A program made the position numbers and the translations under genes. Under the pieces are notes generated by a model that made no database searches, was not told where the DNA came from, and saw only the letters and a program-made list of their open reading frames with translations. 64,000 nucleotides of DNA from Acidovorax soli. Its GTDB lineage: Bacteria; Pseudomonadota; Gammaproteobacteria; Burkholderiales; Burkholderiaceae_C. This document shows, one piece after another, positions 17,070-26,734 of this stretch. The number at the start of each line of letters is the position of its first letter. Positions within the stretch are counted from its first letter, which is position 1. The stretch lies in NCBI RefSeq assembly GCF_014207955.1, contig NZ_JACHLK010000005.1, positions 62,001 to 126,000 of the forward strand, read 5' to 3'.

Positions 17070-19349
17070 ATGTCCATGCACTTCTCGCGCCAGTTTTTCT
17101 CGCACAGGCTGATCTGGCTGGCCCTGCTGGTGTCGCTGGGCATCGGCCTGCTGTCGGCGCGCACGGTCTGGACCATGCGGGCCGATGGCTGGGACTATGC
17201 GAGCCGCACCAATGCCAACCTGGCCAGCACGCTGGAGCGCAGCATTGGCGATTCGATCCGCTCGCTCGATGAGTCGCTCAAGGGTGTGGTCGCTGGGCTG
17301 GAGCGCCCCGAGGTCATGGCCCTGCCGCCCGAGATCCGCAGCGGCGTGCTGTTCGACAGCTCCCTGCAGGTGCCGGGAGCGGGTGCGGTGCTGGTGGTCG
17401 ATGCCCAGGGCAACGTGGTGCTGCACTCTTCCACGCTGACACCGCAGCAGGCCAACTTCGCCGACCGCGACTACTTCCTGGCGCTCTCGAAGGACCCGCA
17501 ACTCGGCCTGCATGTCGGGCGCCCCGTGCCTTCGCGCATGAGCGGGCGCGCCATCCTGCCGCTGACGCGGGCCTACCACCACCGCGACGGTTCGTTTGCC
17601 GGCGTCGTGGTGGGTGCCATCCGCCTGAGCTACTTCGATGGGTTGTTCGGCTCGCTGGACCTGGGGGCCGGCAGCAGCGTGGACCTGTACCGCACGGATG
17701 GGCTGCCCATCTCGCGCTTTCCCCGCGCCGCGGACGACGCCTACGCCAACATCGCCGGCACGGCGGCCCTGGCCCGGCTGCAGTCTGCCCCCGCAGGCAC
17801 CCATGGCGCAGAGCCCGAAGGCGCTGGTGGCGCGCGCCACCTCCAGGCCTGGAAGCATGTGGGCAGCTACCCCCTGGTCGTGAACGTGGCGCAGTCCGGC
17901 GACACGGTGCTGGCCAAGTGGTACCGCAGCGCCTGGGTGCTCGGGCTGTTCTCGCTGCTGCTGATGGCCGGCTGCGTGGGCCTGGCCATGCTGTTCGTGC
18001 GCGAACTGCGGCGGCGCCAGGCCGTGAGTGCCGAGTTGCGCGTGGCCGAGCGCGACCGCCAGACCATCCTCGACAACCTGCCCTCGCTGGTGAGCTACTG
18101 GGATGCGGACCTCCACAACCGCTTTGCCAACAGCGCCTACGGCACCTGGTTCGGCGTGTCGCCCGAGCAATTGCGCGGCCGGCATTGCCGCGACCTGCTG
18201 GGCCCCGCCCAGTACGCGATGTGCGAGCCCTTCGTGCGCAGCGCGCTGCGCGGCGAGCGCCAGCTCTTCGAGTGCACCGTGGTCGACAAGGCCGGGGTGC
18301 AGCGCCATGCCCTGGTGTCCTATGTGCCCGACGTGGAAGGGGGTGCCGTGCGCGGCGTGTTCTCGCAGACCATCGACATCAGCGACCGCAAGCGCATGGA
18401 GGAGCAGCTGTTCGAGGAGAAGGAGCGCATCCGCCTCACGTTGCAGGCCATCGGCGATGCCGTGCTCTGCACCGATGCACAGGGCCAGATCACCTACCTC
18501 AACCCGGTGGCCGAGCGCCTGACCGGCTGGCAGGCCTTCGATGCCGCGGGCAGCCGCGTCGAGGCCGTGGTCCGGTTGCAGGAGCCGGGCACCGACAAGC
18601 CCCTGCCCAGCGCCCTGCACAGTGCCATCCAGGGCCACGCGCCCGAGACGCCGGTGCGCGGCGTGGTGCAGCACCGCACCTCGGGCCAGCGCTTCGAGGT
18701 CGAGGAAACGGCCCGCACCATCACCGACCGGCATGGCACGGTGACCGGTGCCGTGGCCGTGCTGCGCGACGTCACCGAGGCCGTGGCCATGCAGGCGCGC
18801 ATGGCCCATCTGGCCCAGTACGATGCGCTGACCGACCTGCCCAACCGCCTGCTGCTGCAGGACCGCGCCCATCTGGCCGTGGCCCATGCGCGGCGCGATG
18901 GCCGTTGCCTGGCCGTGATGTACCTGGACCTGGATGGCTTCAAGGCCGTCAACGACCGGCTCGGGCACGACCTGGGCGACCGGCTGCTGGTGCAGTTCGC
19001 GCAGCGCCTCAAGGCCGCCGTGCGCGGGTCGGACACCGTGTGCCGCCAGGGCGGCGACGAGTTCGTGGTGCTGCTGCCGGGCCTGGATGGCGCGGAGGGC
19101 GCCTGCAGCGTGGCGCGCAAGATCCTGGCCGCTGCGGCCAGCCCCTTCGAGCTCGGGGGCGAGGCGCTGCGCATCGGCCTGAGCGGCGGCATCGCCATGT
19201 TCCCCGGGCATGGCGCCAGCTTCGAAGAGCTCACGCAGCATGCCGATGCCGCCATGTACGCCGCCAAGCGCGCGGGTCGGCTGCAGTTCATGCTGTATGC
19301 GGGCCCGGATACCGCACCGCAGCCGATCGGCCCGCCAGAGTCCGAGTAA
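17070..19349 (+). CDS. Cache-PAS-PAS-GGDEF diguanylate cyclase
   Basis: A 759-residue signalling protein. A first membrane helix spans about 13-31. A periplasmic Cache-like sensor follows (ADRDYFLALSKDPQLGLHVG, typical of PDC/Cache folds), then a second helix at about 290-312. Two cytoplasmic PAS domains follow, at about 335-450 (ILDNLPSLVSYWDADL) and 455-580 (QAIGDAVLCTDAQGQITYLN). The GGDEF domain is intact at 661-665, with an RxxD inhibitory site (RGSD) five residues before it. There is no EAL domain. ATG 17070 is used; ATG 17076 is equally possible. It is a stand-alone gene after pbpC, sharing no sensor similarity with the cyclase at 1105. Confidence 0.93.
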   Translation: MSMHFSRQFFSHRLIWLALLVSLGIGLLSARTVWTMRADGWDYASRTNANLASTLERSIGDSIRSLDESLKGVVAGLERPEVMALPPEIRSGVLFDSSLQVPGAGAVLVVDAQGNVVLHSSTLTPQQANFADRDYFLALSKDPQLGLHVGRPVPSRMSGRAILPLTRAYHHRDGSFAGVVVGAIRLSYFDGLFGSLDLGAGSSVDLYRTDGLPISRFPRAADDAYANIAGTAALARLQSAPAGTHGAEPEGAGGARHLQAWKHVGSYPLVVNVAQSGDTVLAKWYRSAWVLGLFSLLLMAGCVGLAMLFVRELRRRQAVSAELRVAERDRQTILDNLPSLVSYWDADLHNRFANSAYGTWFGVSPEQLRGRHCRDLLGPAQYAMCEPFVRSALRGERQLFECTVVDKAGVQRHALVSYVPDVEGGAVRGVFSQTIDISDRKRMEEQLFEEKERIRLTLQAIGDAVLCTDAQGQITYLNPVAERLTGWQAFDAAGSRVEAVVRLQEPGTDKPLPSALHSAIQGHAPETPVRGVVQHRTSGQRFEVEETARTITDRHGTVTGAVAVLRDVTEAVAMQARMAHLAQYDALTDLPNRLLLQDRAHLAVAHARRDGRCLAVMYLDLDGFKAVNDRLGHDLGDRLLVQFAQRLKAAVRGSDTVCRQGGDEFVVLLPGLDGAEGACSVARKILAAAASPFELGGEALRIGLSGGIAMFPGHGASFEELTQHADAAMYAAKRAGRLQFMLYAGPDTAPQPIGPPESE

Positions 19350-19437
19350 CGCGCCACCATCTTCCCGGGCCTGCCCAGCGCGGCCGGCGGCATGCGTCTA
19401 TGCTCGGCGGTTCCGTCCGCTTTTTTCTTTGTTTCCC

Positions 19438-20298
19438 ATGCATGCGCTCGCCCCGGTGTTGTTCGTCCTGATCTGGTCCACGGGCTTTCTGGCGGGGCGC
19501 GGCGTGGCCAGCCATGCCGACCCGTTCTGGTTCCTGGCCCTGCGGTTTGCCTGCGTGGCGGCCGCCTTCATCGGCGCGGCGCTGTGGGTGCGCGCGGCCT
19601 GGCCCCGGGGCGTGCGGCGCATCGCCATGCACCTGCTGGCCGGCGCGCTCATGAGCGGGCTGTACCTGGGGCCGAGCTGGTGGGCCATGTCCAAGGGGCT
19701 GGCGGCGGGCATCATGTCGCTCATCGGTGCGCTGCAGCCCTTGTTCACGGCGCTGCTGGCGGTGGTGGTGCTGGGGCGGCGCCTGTCGCCCGGCACCTGG
19801 GCCGGCCTGGCGCTGGGCTTTGGCGGCGTGGGCCTGGTGCTGCTGCCGCGCCTGCAGGCGGCCGATGCCAGCGCGCTTTCGCTGCCCGTGGTGCTGGTCG
19901 CGGCGGGCAGCATCTTCTCGCTCACCGTGGGCTCCATGGTGCAGAAGTCGCCGCTGGCCGCGGGCGATGACCTGCGCAGTGCCAGTGCCGTGCAGAACAT
20001 CGGCGCGGTGCTCGTGCTGCTGGCCATGGCGGGCGTGGTCGGCCAGCCGCACTGGGACAACTCGGCCGCGCTCTGGGGCTACCTGGCCTTCTCGGTGCTG
20101 GTGCTGTCCATCGGTGGGGCCACGCTGCTGATCTGGCTCATGCGCCAGGGCGAGGCCACGCGCACCACGGCCCTGCTGCTGGCGGTGCCGCCGCTGTCGG
20201 CGCTGCAGGCCTGGTTCATCTTCGGCGAGACGCTCTCGGCCATCCAGCTCGTGGGCTTTGTCGTCGCCATCGCCGGCGTGGCGCTGGCGCGCAGGTGA
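19438..20298 (+). CDS. EamA/DMT-family transporter
   Basis: A 286-residue membrane protein of about ten helices built from two EamA repeats. It shows the typical start LFVLIWSTGFLAGRG, a mid-repeat LIGALQPLFTALLAVVVLGRRLS, and a second-repeat segment ending FIFGETLSAIQLVGFVVAIAG. Drug/metabolite transporters export or import small metabolites and amino acids; the substrate cannot be predicted. ATG 19438 is chosen because the first helix begins there; in-frame sequence upstream lies inside the preceding cyclase gene. It is followed by 107 bp before the next gene, with a weak AAGGC/GCCTT inverted repeat at about 20319-20338. Confidence 0.9.
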   Translation: MHALAPVLFVLIWSTGFLAGRGVASHADPFWFLALRFACVAAAFIGAALWVRAAWPRGVRRIAMHLLAGALMSGLYLGPSWWAMSKGLAAGIMSLIGALQPLFTALLAVVVLGRRLSPGTWAGLALGFGGVGLVLLPRLQAADASALSLPVVLVAAGSIFSLTVGSMVQKSPLAAGDDLRSASAVQNIGAVLVLLAMAGVVGQPHWDNSAALWGYLAFSVLVLSIGGATLLIWLMRQGEATRTTALLLAVPPLSALQAWFIFGETLSAIQLVGFVVAIAGVALARR

Positions 20299-20405
20299 GC
20301 CCCCGTGCAAAAATTTCAAGGCCTCCGTAAAAGCCTTCATGCCGCTGCACCGGGTGCGCGGCTACGATGGGCGCCGTCCTGACAACGCCTGAACCGAGGA
20401 AGCCC

Positions 20406-21569
20406 GTGCCCGATCTGTCCAAAATCACCTGCATCGAAGACCTGCGCGTGGTCGCCCAGCGCCGCGTGCCGCGCATGTTCTACGACTATGCCGATTCAGG
20501 CTCGTACACCGAGGGCACCTACCGCGCCAACACGGCCGAGTTCCAGTCCATCAAGCTGCGCCAGCGCGTGGCCGTCAACATGGAAGGGCGCAGCACCCGC
20601 ACCACCATGCTGGGCCAGGACGTGGCCATGCCCGTGGCCATTGCACCCACGGGCCTCACGGGCATGCAGCATGCCGACGGCGAGATCCTGGGCGCACGCG
20701 CGGCCAAGGCCTTCGGCATCCCGTTCACGCTGTCGACCATGAGCATCTGCTCCATCGAGGACATCGCCGAGAACACCGGCCGCCACCCCTTCTGGTTCCA
20801 GGTCTACGTGATGCGCGACCGCGACTTCATCGAGCGCCTGATCGACCGCGCCAAGGCCGCCAATTGCTCGGCCCTGCAGCTCACGCTCGATCTGCAGATC
20901 CTGGGCCAGCGCCACAAGGACATCAAGAACGGCCTGTCCACCCCGCCCAAGCCCACGATCAGAAACCTGATCAACCTGGCGACCAAGCCGCAGTGGTGCA
21001 TGGGCATGCTGGGCACGAAGCGCCGCACTTTCGGCAACATCGTCGGCCATGCCAAGGGCGTGGGCGACCTGTCCTCGCTGTCCTCGTGGACGGCCGAGCA
21101 GTTTGACCCGCAGCTCAACTGGGGCGACGTGGAGTGGATCAAGAAGCGCTGGGGCGGCAAGCTGGTGCTCAAGGGCATCATGGACGCCGAGGACGCACGC
21201 CTGGCCGTGGACAGCGGGGCCGATGCGCTGATCGTGAGCAACCATGGCGGGCGCCAGCTTGACGGTGCGCCCTCGTCCATCGCGGCGCTGCCGGGCATCG
21301 CCCAGGCAGTGGGCAAGGACATCGAGGTCTGGATGGATGGCGGCATCCGCAGCGGGCAGGACGTGCTCAAGGCCCGCGCCCTGGGCGCGCAGGGCACGCT
21401 GATCGGGCGCAGTTTCCTCTACGGCCTGGGCGCCTTCGGTGAGGCGGGCGTGACCCGTGCGCTGCAGATCATCCAGAAGGAACTCGATATCACCATGGCC
21501 TTCTGCGGCCACACCAACATCAACAACGTGGACCGCTCGATCCTGTTGCCGGGCACTTATCCCGCCTGA
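20406..21569 (+). CDS. FMN-dependent alpha-hydroxy-acid dehydrogenase (LldD-like)
   Basis: A 387-residue flavoprotein oxidising L-2-hydroxy acids such as lactate, glycolate or mandelate to 2-oxo acids. The N-terminus (RRVPRMFYDYADSGSYTEGT) and the active-site signature SNHGGRQLDG (catalytic His 280, substrate Arg 283) are diagnostic. A C-terminal FMN-phosphate region follows (MDGGIRSGQDVLKARALGAQ). GTG 20406 is preferred because GAGGA lies 5 bases upstream and family members begin at this point. ATG 20367 would add 13 non-homologous residues without a visible ribosome site. No transporter or regulator of the lld type is adjacent, so the physiological substrate is open. Confidence 0.93.
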   Translation: MPDLSKITCIEDLRVVAQRRVPRMFYDYADSGSYTEGTYRANTAEFQSIKLRQRVAVNMEGRSTRTTMLGQDVAMPVAIAPTGLTGMQHADGEILGARAAKAFGIPFTLSTMSICSIEDIAENTGRHPFWFQVYVMRDRDFIERLIDRAKAANCSALQLTLDLQILGQRHKDIKNGLSTPPKPTIRNLINLATKPQWCMGMLGTKRRTFGNIVGHAKGVGDLSSLSSWTAEQFDPQLNWGDVEWIKKRWGGKLVLKGIMDAEDARLAVDSGADALIVSNHGGRQLDGAPSSIAALPGIAQAVGKDIEVWMDGGIRSGQDVLKARALGAQGTLIGRSFLYGLGAFGEAGVTRALQIIQKELDITMAFCGHTNINNVDRSILLPGTYPA

Positions 21570-21571
21570 GC

Positions 21572-22483
21572 TCAGGTGGGCAGCGGCAGGTCCGCCAGCC
21601 GGCCCTCGAACAGGCGCGGCACATCGGGCGTGGCGTAGCGTGCCTGGTCATCCGGGTAGCTGCGCACCTCGCGCAGGCCCAGCCAGCGGCAGGCGCCCGC
21701 CAGGTCGTGCGTGATGGTCAGGCCCGCGAGCAGGGCACCATGCCAGCCCGTGGCCCGGCGCGCATGCAGGGCCTGCAGCAGCTGGCGCAGGTTGGCGGCT
21801 GCCACGCTGGGCGTGTTGCTGAACAGCGAATGCACATAGACCACGGGCGCGCTCTCGGCATGGTCGGCTGGCAGCAGGTGCGCGGTGGTGATGGCCCGCT
21901 CGTCCCAGCCCGTGTCGCGCAGCGCCTGGTAGTCGCCCGGTGCGATCACATAGCTCGCCGCATGGCCGCAGGCATGGCCGAAGCGGTCCGTCAGGCGCCA
22001 GTTCAGGTCGGGGAAGCGCCCGGCTGCCTCGCGCAGCAGCGCAGGCGCGGGGTACTTGCCCGTGGCGAACACGCGCTGCTGGAAGGCGATCACCTCGTTC
22101 TCGAACTGCGGCGACGCGAGGTTGCGCGCCAGTCCCTGGCCGGCACCGGTGTCGCGCAGCATGCGCTCGGGCTCGAACAGGGCCGCGTCCAGCGGGCTCT
22201 CGCCCGCATACCAGAAGCCTGCATGGAAGCGCGAGGGCAGCCCCAGGTTGGCGGCTGCCAGCACAGGCAGGGGCAACTGCAGCACCTCGGCCAGGCGGTG
22301 CAAGCCCCCTTCGGAGATGCTCGCGCCCCGGCCTTCCCAGCGCCGGTAGGCGCGCTCGTCCATGTCGAGCAGCGCGCCGAAGGCCGCCTGGGTCAGCCCC
22401 ATGGCCTGGCGGCAACTGCGCAGCAGCTCGCCCAGGGACGCAAAGGTCTGCAGGCCTTGGGCGGGGGCGGTGGTGGCGCTCAT
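21572..22483 (-). CDS. HTH (XRE-like) protein with long C-terminal domain of unknown function
   Basis: A 303-residue protein. Residues about 15-70 form a Cro/C1-type helix-turn-helix (LGELLRSCRQAMGLTQAAFG, then DMDERAYRRWEGRG). The remaining 230 residues have no motif I recognise. They contain conserved-looking stretches FHAGFWYAGESPLD, RFGHACGHAASYV and VYVHSLFSNTP, and could bind a small ligand or be an acetyltransferase-like fold. The start at 22483 is set by the HTH; extension to 22687 would cross into the promoter of the divergent gene. It converges on the hydroxy-acid dehydrogenase with a 2-bp gap and is divergent from the lipoprotein hydrolase. It may regulate that gene. Confidence 0.75.
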   Translation of the reverse strand: MSATTAPAQGLQTFASLGELLRSCRQAMGLTQAAFGALLDMDERAYRRWEGRGASISEGGLHRLAEVLQLPLPVLAAANLGLPSRFHAGFWYAGESPLDAALFEPERMLRDTGAGQGLARNLASPQFENEVIAFQQRVFATGKYPAPALLREAAGRFPDLNWRLTDRFGHACGHAASYVIAPGDYQALRDTGWDERAITTAHLLPADHAESAPVVYVHSLFSNTPSVAAANLRQLLQALHARRATGWHGALLAGLTITHDLAGACRWLGLREVRSYPDDQARYATPDVPRLFEGRLADLPLPT

Positions 22484-22608
22484 GCCGAAGATTCTAGGAG
22501 CAGGCGCAACAGGGCGTGCCGTGTCCTGTGCAAGCCGGGCGCCACGCCCTAGGCTCGGGGGCACAGCGCCGGTCGAGGCGCGCCCCCTTCTTTCTGGAGA
22601 CACCGTCC

Positions 22609-24240
22609 ATGCCCTCTTTCCGTCCTGCCCTCTGGGCCGGCATCGTGCTGGCCACCGCCTTGCTAGCGGCTTGCAGCAGCAGCCCACCCACCGCGCCTGC
22701 GACCTCTCTGCTGGCGCCGGGCGTGCACCAGCAATCCACGCAGTCGCCGGTGGCCGACCCGGTGGCCGGCACAGCCAGCACGCGCGTGGCCTTCACGGTC
22801 TTTGTGCCTGAAACGCCGGGCCCGCACACCCTGGTGCTGATCGGCGGCGGCTTTGGCGAGCCCCGCACCGCAGCCCTGCCGGGCCCCGACAACGAACCTG
22901 CGGCCAGCTACTGGCGCCGCATGCAGCGCCAGATCCCCAAGCTCATGGCGCGCGGCCACGCGGTGATCTCCTTCGACTACCGCGGCCATGGCGACAGCGG
23001 CGGCGACCTGCGCATGCTGGACCCCGCGGCCGACATGCAGGACCTGCGCGCCATCATCGACTGGGCCGAGCGCCACCTGCACCTGGCACGCCGCGCCAGC
23101 AGCACGCGTGCCGACGACCCGCTGGTGGCCACCATGGGCGGCAGCTACGGCGGTGCCTACCAGCTGCTGCTGGCCCAGCTCGATCCGCGCATCGACGCCA
23201 TCGTGCCCACCATGACCTGGAGCCGGCTCGACCACGACCTGCTGCCCGATGGTGTGGTCAAGAGCGGCTGGCTGCAGCTCGAATGCTTTCTCGGCCAGCG
23301 CGGCAAGGTGCGCGACGATGGCCGCTTCGTGAAGCTCTGCGGCCTGGCCAAGCCGCCCCAGCCGGCCACGCTCGATGCCGTGCCGCCGGCCGATGCGCGC
23401 GGTTACGTCGACTACCTGGCCGGCAGCGGCTGGCAGCCCTGGCTGCGCCAGCAGGCACCCGGCCGGGCCCGGCCCGTGGACGCCCTGCTGGTGCAGGCCG
23501 ACGAGGACGTGCTGTTTCCGCTGAACGATGCGTTCGAGAACTACCGCAGCCTGAAGGCCCTGGGCGGCGATGTGCGCCTCATCACCGTGCGCGCCGGCCA
23601 TGTCCACAGCCTGGCGGGCCAGAAGAACCAGGCCCCCGTGTGCGGCCAGGCCGTGCCCGATGCCTTCGACACCATGCTCGACTTTCTCGACGAAAAGCTG
23701 CGCAACGCCCCGCGCAAGGGCCTGCCGGTCGGCACGCTGTGTTTTGCCACGGGCGAGCGCAGCGCCGAGTGGCGCGCCGACCTGCCGCCCGATGCCGATC
23801 CCGCGTCGCCACGGGTCAATATCGCTGCCGTGGAGGTGGCTGGCGCGGCACCGGTGTTCGTGCCGCTGTCCACCCCCGTGCCCGCAGGGCAGGTGCTGCT
23901 GGGCGTGCCGCGCGCACGGCTCGATGTGGCGGGCGCGCCTGGCAGTGTGGCCCTGCTCGGCCTGGGCCTGCGCCGCACGGGCCAGCCACCCGTCCTGGTC
24001 TCTGGCCAGGTCACGGCCGTGCGGCCCGGCCAGGGGCGCGAGCTGGCACTGCCCGCCGTGGCCCAGGCGCTGCAGCCCGGCGATGAGCTGGGCGTGATGC
24101 TCTGGCCCACGCACCCGCAGTTCCAGCACATGAAAAGCGTGGTCGAGGCCGTGCCCGTGGGCGGCGTGCTGCCCGGCAATGCCGTGCGCGTGAGCGGCCA
24201 AGTGTGGCTGCCGGTGACGCCCAGCGGCGGAATCCGCTGA
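22609..24240 (+). CDS. S15/CocE-like alpha/beta-hydrolase lipoprotein
   Basis: A 543-residue lipoprotein (lipobox LLAAC, Cys 22) with an alpha/beta-hydrolase core. FDYRGHGDSGGD resembles the oxyanion region, GGSYGG carries the nucleophile Ser 179, VQADEDVLFPL carries the acidic residue and RAGHVHS the histidine. The GxSYxG form and the C-terminal beta-rich domain (about residues 390-540) resemble X-Pro dipeptidyl-peptidase (S15) and CocE esterases. The reaction could be peptidase or ester hydrolysis. ATG 22609 follows CTGGAGA. The protein is expected to be lipid-anchored in the periplasm. It converges with the TonB-receptor gene, leaving 16 bp between stop codons. Confidence 0.85.
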   Translation: MPSFRPALWAGIVLATALLAACSSSPPTAPATSLLAPGVHQQSTQSPVADPVAGTASTRVAFTVFVPETPGPHTLVLIGGGFGEPRTAALPGPDNEPAASYWRRMQRQIPKLMARGHAVISFDYRGHGDSGGDLRMLDPAADMQDLRAIIDWAERHLHLARRASSTRADDPLVATMGGSYGGAYQLLLAQLDPRIDAIVPTMTWSRLDHDLLPDGVVKSGWLQLECFLGQRGKVRDDGRFVKLCGLAKPPQPATLDAVPPADARGYVDYLAGSGWQPWLRQQAPGRARPVDALLVQADEDVLFPLNDAFENYRSLKALGGDVRLITVRAGHVHSLAGQKNQAPVCGQAVPDAFDTMLDFLDEKLRNAPRKGLPVGTLCFATGERSAEWRADLPPDADPASPRVNIAAVEVAGAAPVFVPLSTPVPAGQVLLGVPRARLDVAGAPGSVALLGLGLRRTGQPPVLVSGQVTAVRPGQGRELALPAVAQALQPGDELGVMLWPTHPQFQHMKSVVEAVPVGGVLPGNAVRVSGQVWLPVTPSGGIR

Positions 24241-24256
24241 GCTTCGTGCGGCGGCC

Positions 24257-26734
24257 TTAGAACTTGTAGTTCAGCGCGGCCGTCACGCGGCGTGGCTCGC
24301 CCCAGAGGTAGCCGCCCGAGACGCTGGCGCTGGAGTAGTACTTCTTGTCCAGCGCATTGCTCACGTTCAGTTGCAGCGCCAGTTGCTCGCTGATCGCGTA
24401 GCGCGCCATCAGGTTCACCAGGGCATAGGCCGGCTGGCCGACGCGCTCGCGCAGCCCCGTGCCGGGGTTCACGGCCGTGGTCAGCAGGGTGCTTTGCCAG
24501 TTCACGCCGCCGCCCAGCGTGAGCTTGTTCCACGCGCCCGGCAGGGTGTAGCTGGAGAACAGCCGCAGCAGCTTGCGCGGGTGGTCCAGGGCCACGTCGG
24601 CGCGGGCGGCATCCCGGGCGGAGTAGTGGGTCCAGCTGGCGCTCAGGTTCCAGCCCGGTGCGATGCGGCCTGCAATCTCCATCTCGTAGCCCTTGGCGGT
24701 CACGCCCTTGGCCGCGTAGTAGGCCGCCGTCGTGGTGCCGGGCACGAAGAAGTCGCCATCGCGCACGGCGAAGTTGTCCTGCCGGACCTGGAACAGCGCG
24801 GCCGAGGCGTTGAGCTGGCCGTCCATGAACTCGCCCTTCACGCCCAGCTCGTAGTTCTTGCCCTTGAGCGGATCGAGGTAGTTGCCACTCCTGTCGCGCT
24901 GCGTCTGCGGCTTGAACACGTCGGTGTAGCTGGCATAGGCCGAGGTGTGCTCGTTCAGGTCGAACACCAGCCCGGCATAGGGCGTGAAGACGCCGCTCTC
25001 GCGCAGGTGCACCTCGGGCACGCCGCCGCCGGCCAGGTCGCGCCGCCAGTAGGTGGCGCGCCCGCCGAGAATGAGCTTGAGCGGGTCGGCCACCTGCAGC
25101 CGTGCGGCACCGTACACCCCCGTCTGCGTGGTGTGCGTGCCCTGGCCCCAGATGCGCTCGCCCATGGCCTGCTCGGGGAAGTTGCCGTCCCAGGTGATCA
25201 GGCTGGGCATGGCCTGGCTTTGGCCCGAGAGCACGGCGCGGTTGCTCCAGGCGCTGTCGCTGCGGCTGTGCGTCAGGCCGAAGGTGGCCTCGTGCGTGCG
25301 CCCCAGCAGCGTGAACGGGCCCGTGGCCGTCATGCCCACGGTGCGCTGGGTGGGCAGGGTCAGGTAGTGGTAGGGCCGACCGGTCTGGCCCAGGCCCGTG
25401 ACGGGGTGCACCGTGTTGCCGGTGTTCCACAGCAGCTTGGACTCTTCTTCCTGGCGGTGGTAGTCGAGCACGGCGTTCACCACCCAGCGGTTGTCGAAGC
25501 GGTGCTGCAGCGTGGCGAAGGCCGTCTGCTCGGTGGTGTTCCAGAAGTTCCAGTGGGTGGCGATGGACTTGGAGCGGTCCCAGTGCGTGCGCGTGCCGTC
25601 CGAGAACCAGTAGGGCATGCCCACCCAGGTCAGGCCGTCGCGTCGGTCGCGCTGCTCGCTCAGGCCCACGTTCAGGCGCGTCTGCAGGCCCAGGTCGGCC
25701 TCCACCGTGCCGTACAGCGTGGTGTTGCGCGTGTGCTCCCAGTCGATGAAGGCGTCCTGCTCATTGGCATGGGCCACCAGGCGCGCGCGCACCGAGGCGT
25801 CGGCGTTCAAGGGCGTGGACAGGTCCACCGTGCCCGAGCGCTGGCCCCAGGAGCCCACCTGCACCGCGGCCGAGCCCGTGAACACCTTGCTTGCGGCCCG
25901 CTTGCGCACCAGGTTGATGGTGGCCGACGCATCGCCTGTGCCGGTGAGCAGGCCGGTGGCGCCGCGCAGCACGTCCACGCGGTCGTAGAGCACGGTGTTG
26001 GCCGTCTCGATGCCGATGTTGCCGGTGTCCACGGGGACGCCGTCGAACTGGAACTTGGAGACCGTGAAGCCGCGCACCGAGAGGTTGTTGCGCCCGCGGT
26101 CCAGCGCGTTCACCGACACGCCCGCCGTGTTGCGCAGCGCATCGGCCACGGTGGCCATGGCCTGTTCGTCCATGCGCTCGCGCGTGACCACCGAGATCGA
26201 TTGGGGCGTGTCGCGCGGCGACAGGGTGAGGCCCGTGGCCGTGCGCGTGATCGGGGTGGTGTAGGAGCCGCTGCCCTCGGTCGGGCCCTCGCGCTCGGTC
26301 TGGGCCGTCACTTTGACTTCGCCCAGCGAGGCCGCCGGGGCACGGGCCGGCGCAGCGGGGGCAGGTTCCACTACAAAGGTCTTGCCGCCATCGGCGATGC
26401 GTGCGGCCAGGCCGGTGCCGGCCAGCAACTGCTCCAGCGCGCGCTGGGGCGTGAAACTGCCGCGCACGGCGGGCGCGGTGCGGCCCGCGGCCAGGCTGCT
26501 GGCGAACACCACCTGCACGCCCGAGCGCTGGGCCAGGGCGTTCAGGGCCTGGTCCAGCGGTGCGGCCGGCAGGTCCAGCACCACGGTGGGGGCGGCGGCC
26601 GCCGCAGAGGCCGGCGCGGGCTGCTGTGCATGCACGGCCAGGGCAAGCAGGCTGGCGAGCGCCAGCGCACTCCGGCGCAAGGGGGCAGGGCGGCGAAAGG
26701 CGGAATGCCGCGGGGGCAGGGTGTGCAGGGGCAC
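24257..26734 (-). CDS. TonB-dependent ferric-siderophore receptor with signalling domain
   Basis: An 825-residue outer-membrane receptor of the FpvA/FoxA/FecA type. A signal peptide (LALASLLALAVHAQ) precedes an STN secretin/TonB short N-terminal domain at about 52-123 (VVLDLPAAPLDQALNALAQR). This domain contacts FecR in transcriptional signalling. A plug domain follows (TPQSISVVTRERMDEQAMAT, GFTVSKFQFDGVPVDTGN), then a 22-strand barrel ending in LNYKF with the terminal Phe. GTG 26734 is chosen because GAGGAG lies 5 bases upstream; the earlier ATG at 26785 has none. It sits downstream of fecR and fecI homologues on the same strand, the standard cell-surface signalling arrangement. The siderophore is unknown. 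Confidence 0.95.
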   Translation of the reverse strand: MPLHTLPPRHSAFRRPAPLRRSALALASLLALAVHAQQPAPASAAAAAPTVVLDLPAAPLDQALNALAQRSGVQVVFASSLAAGRTAPAVRGSFTPQRALEQLLAGTGLAARIADGGKTFVVEPAPAAPARAPAASLGEVKVTAQTEREGPTEGSGSYTTPITRTATGLTLSPRDTPQSISVVTRERMDEQAMATVADALRNTAGVSVNALDRGRNNLSVRGFTVSKFQFDGVPVDTGNIGIETANTVLYDRVDVLRGATGLLTGTGDASATINLVRKRAASKVFTGSAAVQVGSWGQRSGTVDLSTPLNADASVRARLVAHANEQDAFIDWEHTRNTTLYGTVEADLGLQTRLNVGLSEQRDRRDGLTWVGMPYWFSDGTRTHWDRSKSIATHWNFWNTTEQTAFATLQHRFDNRWVVNAVLDYHRQEEESKLLWNTGNTVHPVTGLGQTGRPYHYLTLPTQRTVGMTATGPFTLLGRTHEATFGLTHSRSDSAWSNRAVLSGQSQAMPSLITWDGNFPEQAMGERIWGQGTHTTQTGVYGAARLQVADPLKLILGGRATYWRRDLAGGGVPEVHLRESGVFTPYAGLVFDLNEHTSAYASYTDVFKPQTQRDRSGNYLDPLKGKNYELGVKGEFMDGQLNASAALFQVRQDNFAVRDGDFFVPGTTTAAYYAAKGVTAKGYEMEIAGRIAPGWNLSASWTHYSARDAARADVALDHPRKLLRLFSSYTLPGAWNKLTLGGGVNWQSTLLTTAVNPGTGLRERVGQPAYALVNLMARYAISEQLALQLNVSNALDKKYYSSASVSGGYLWGEPRRVTAALNYKF

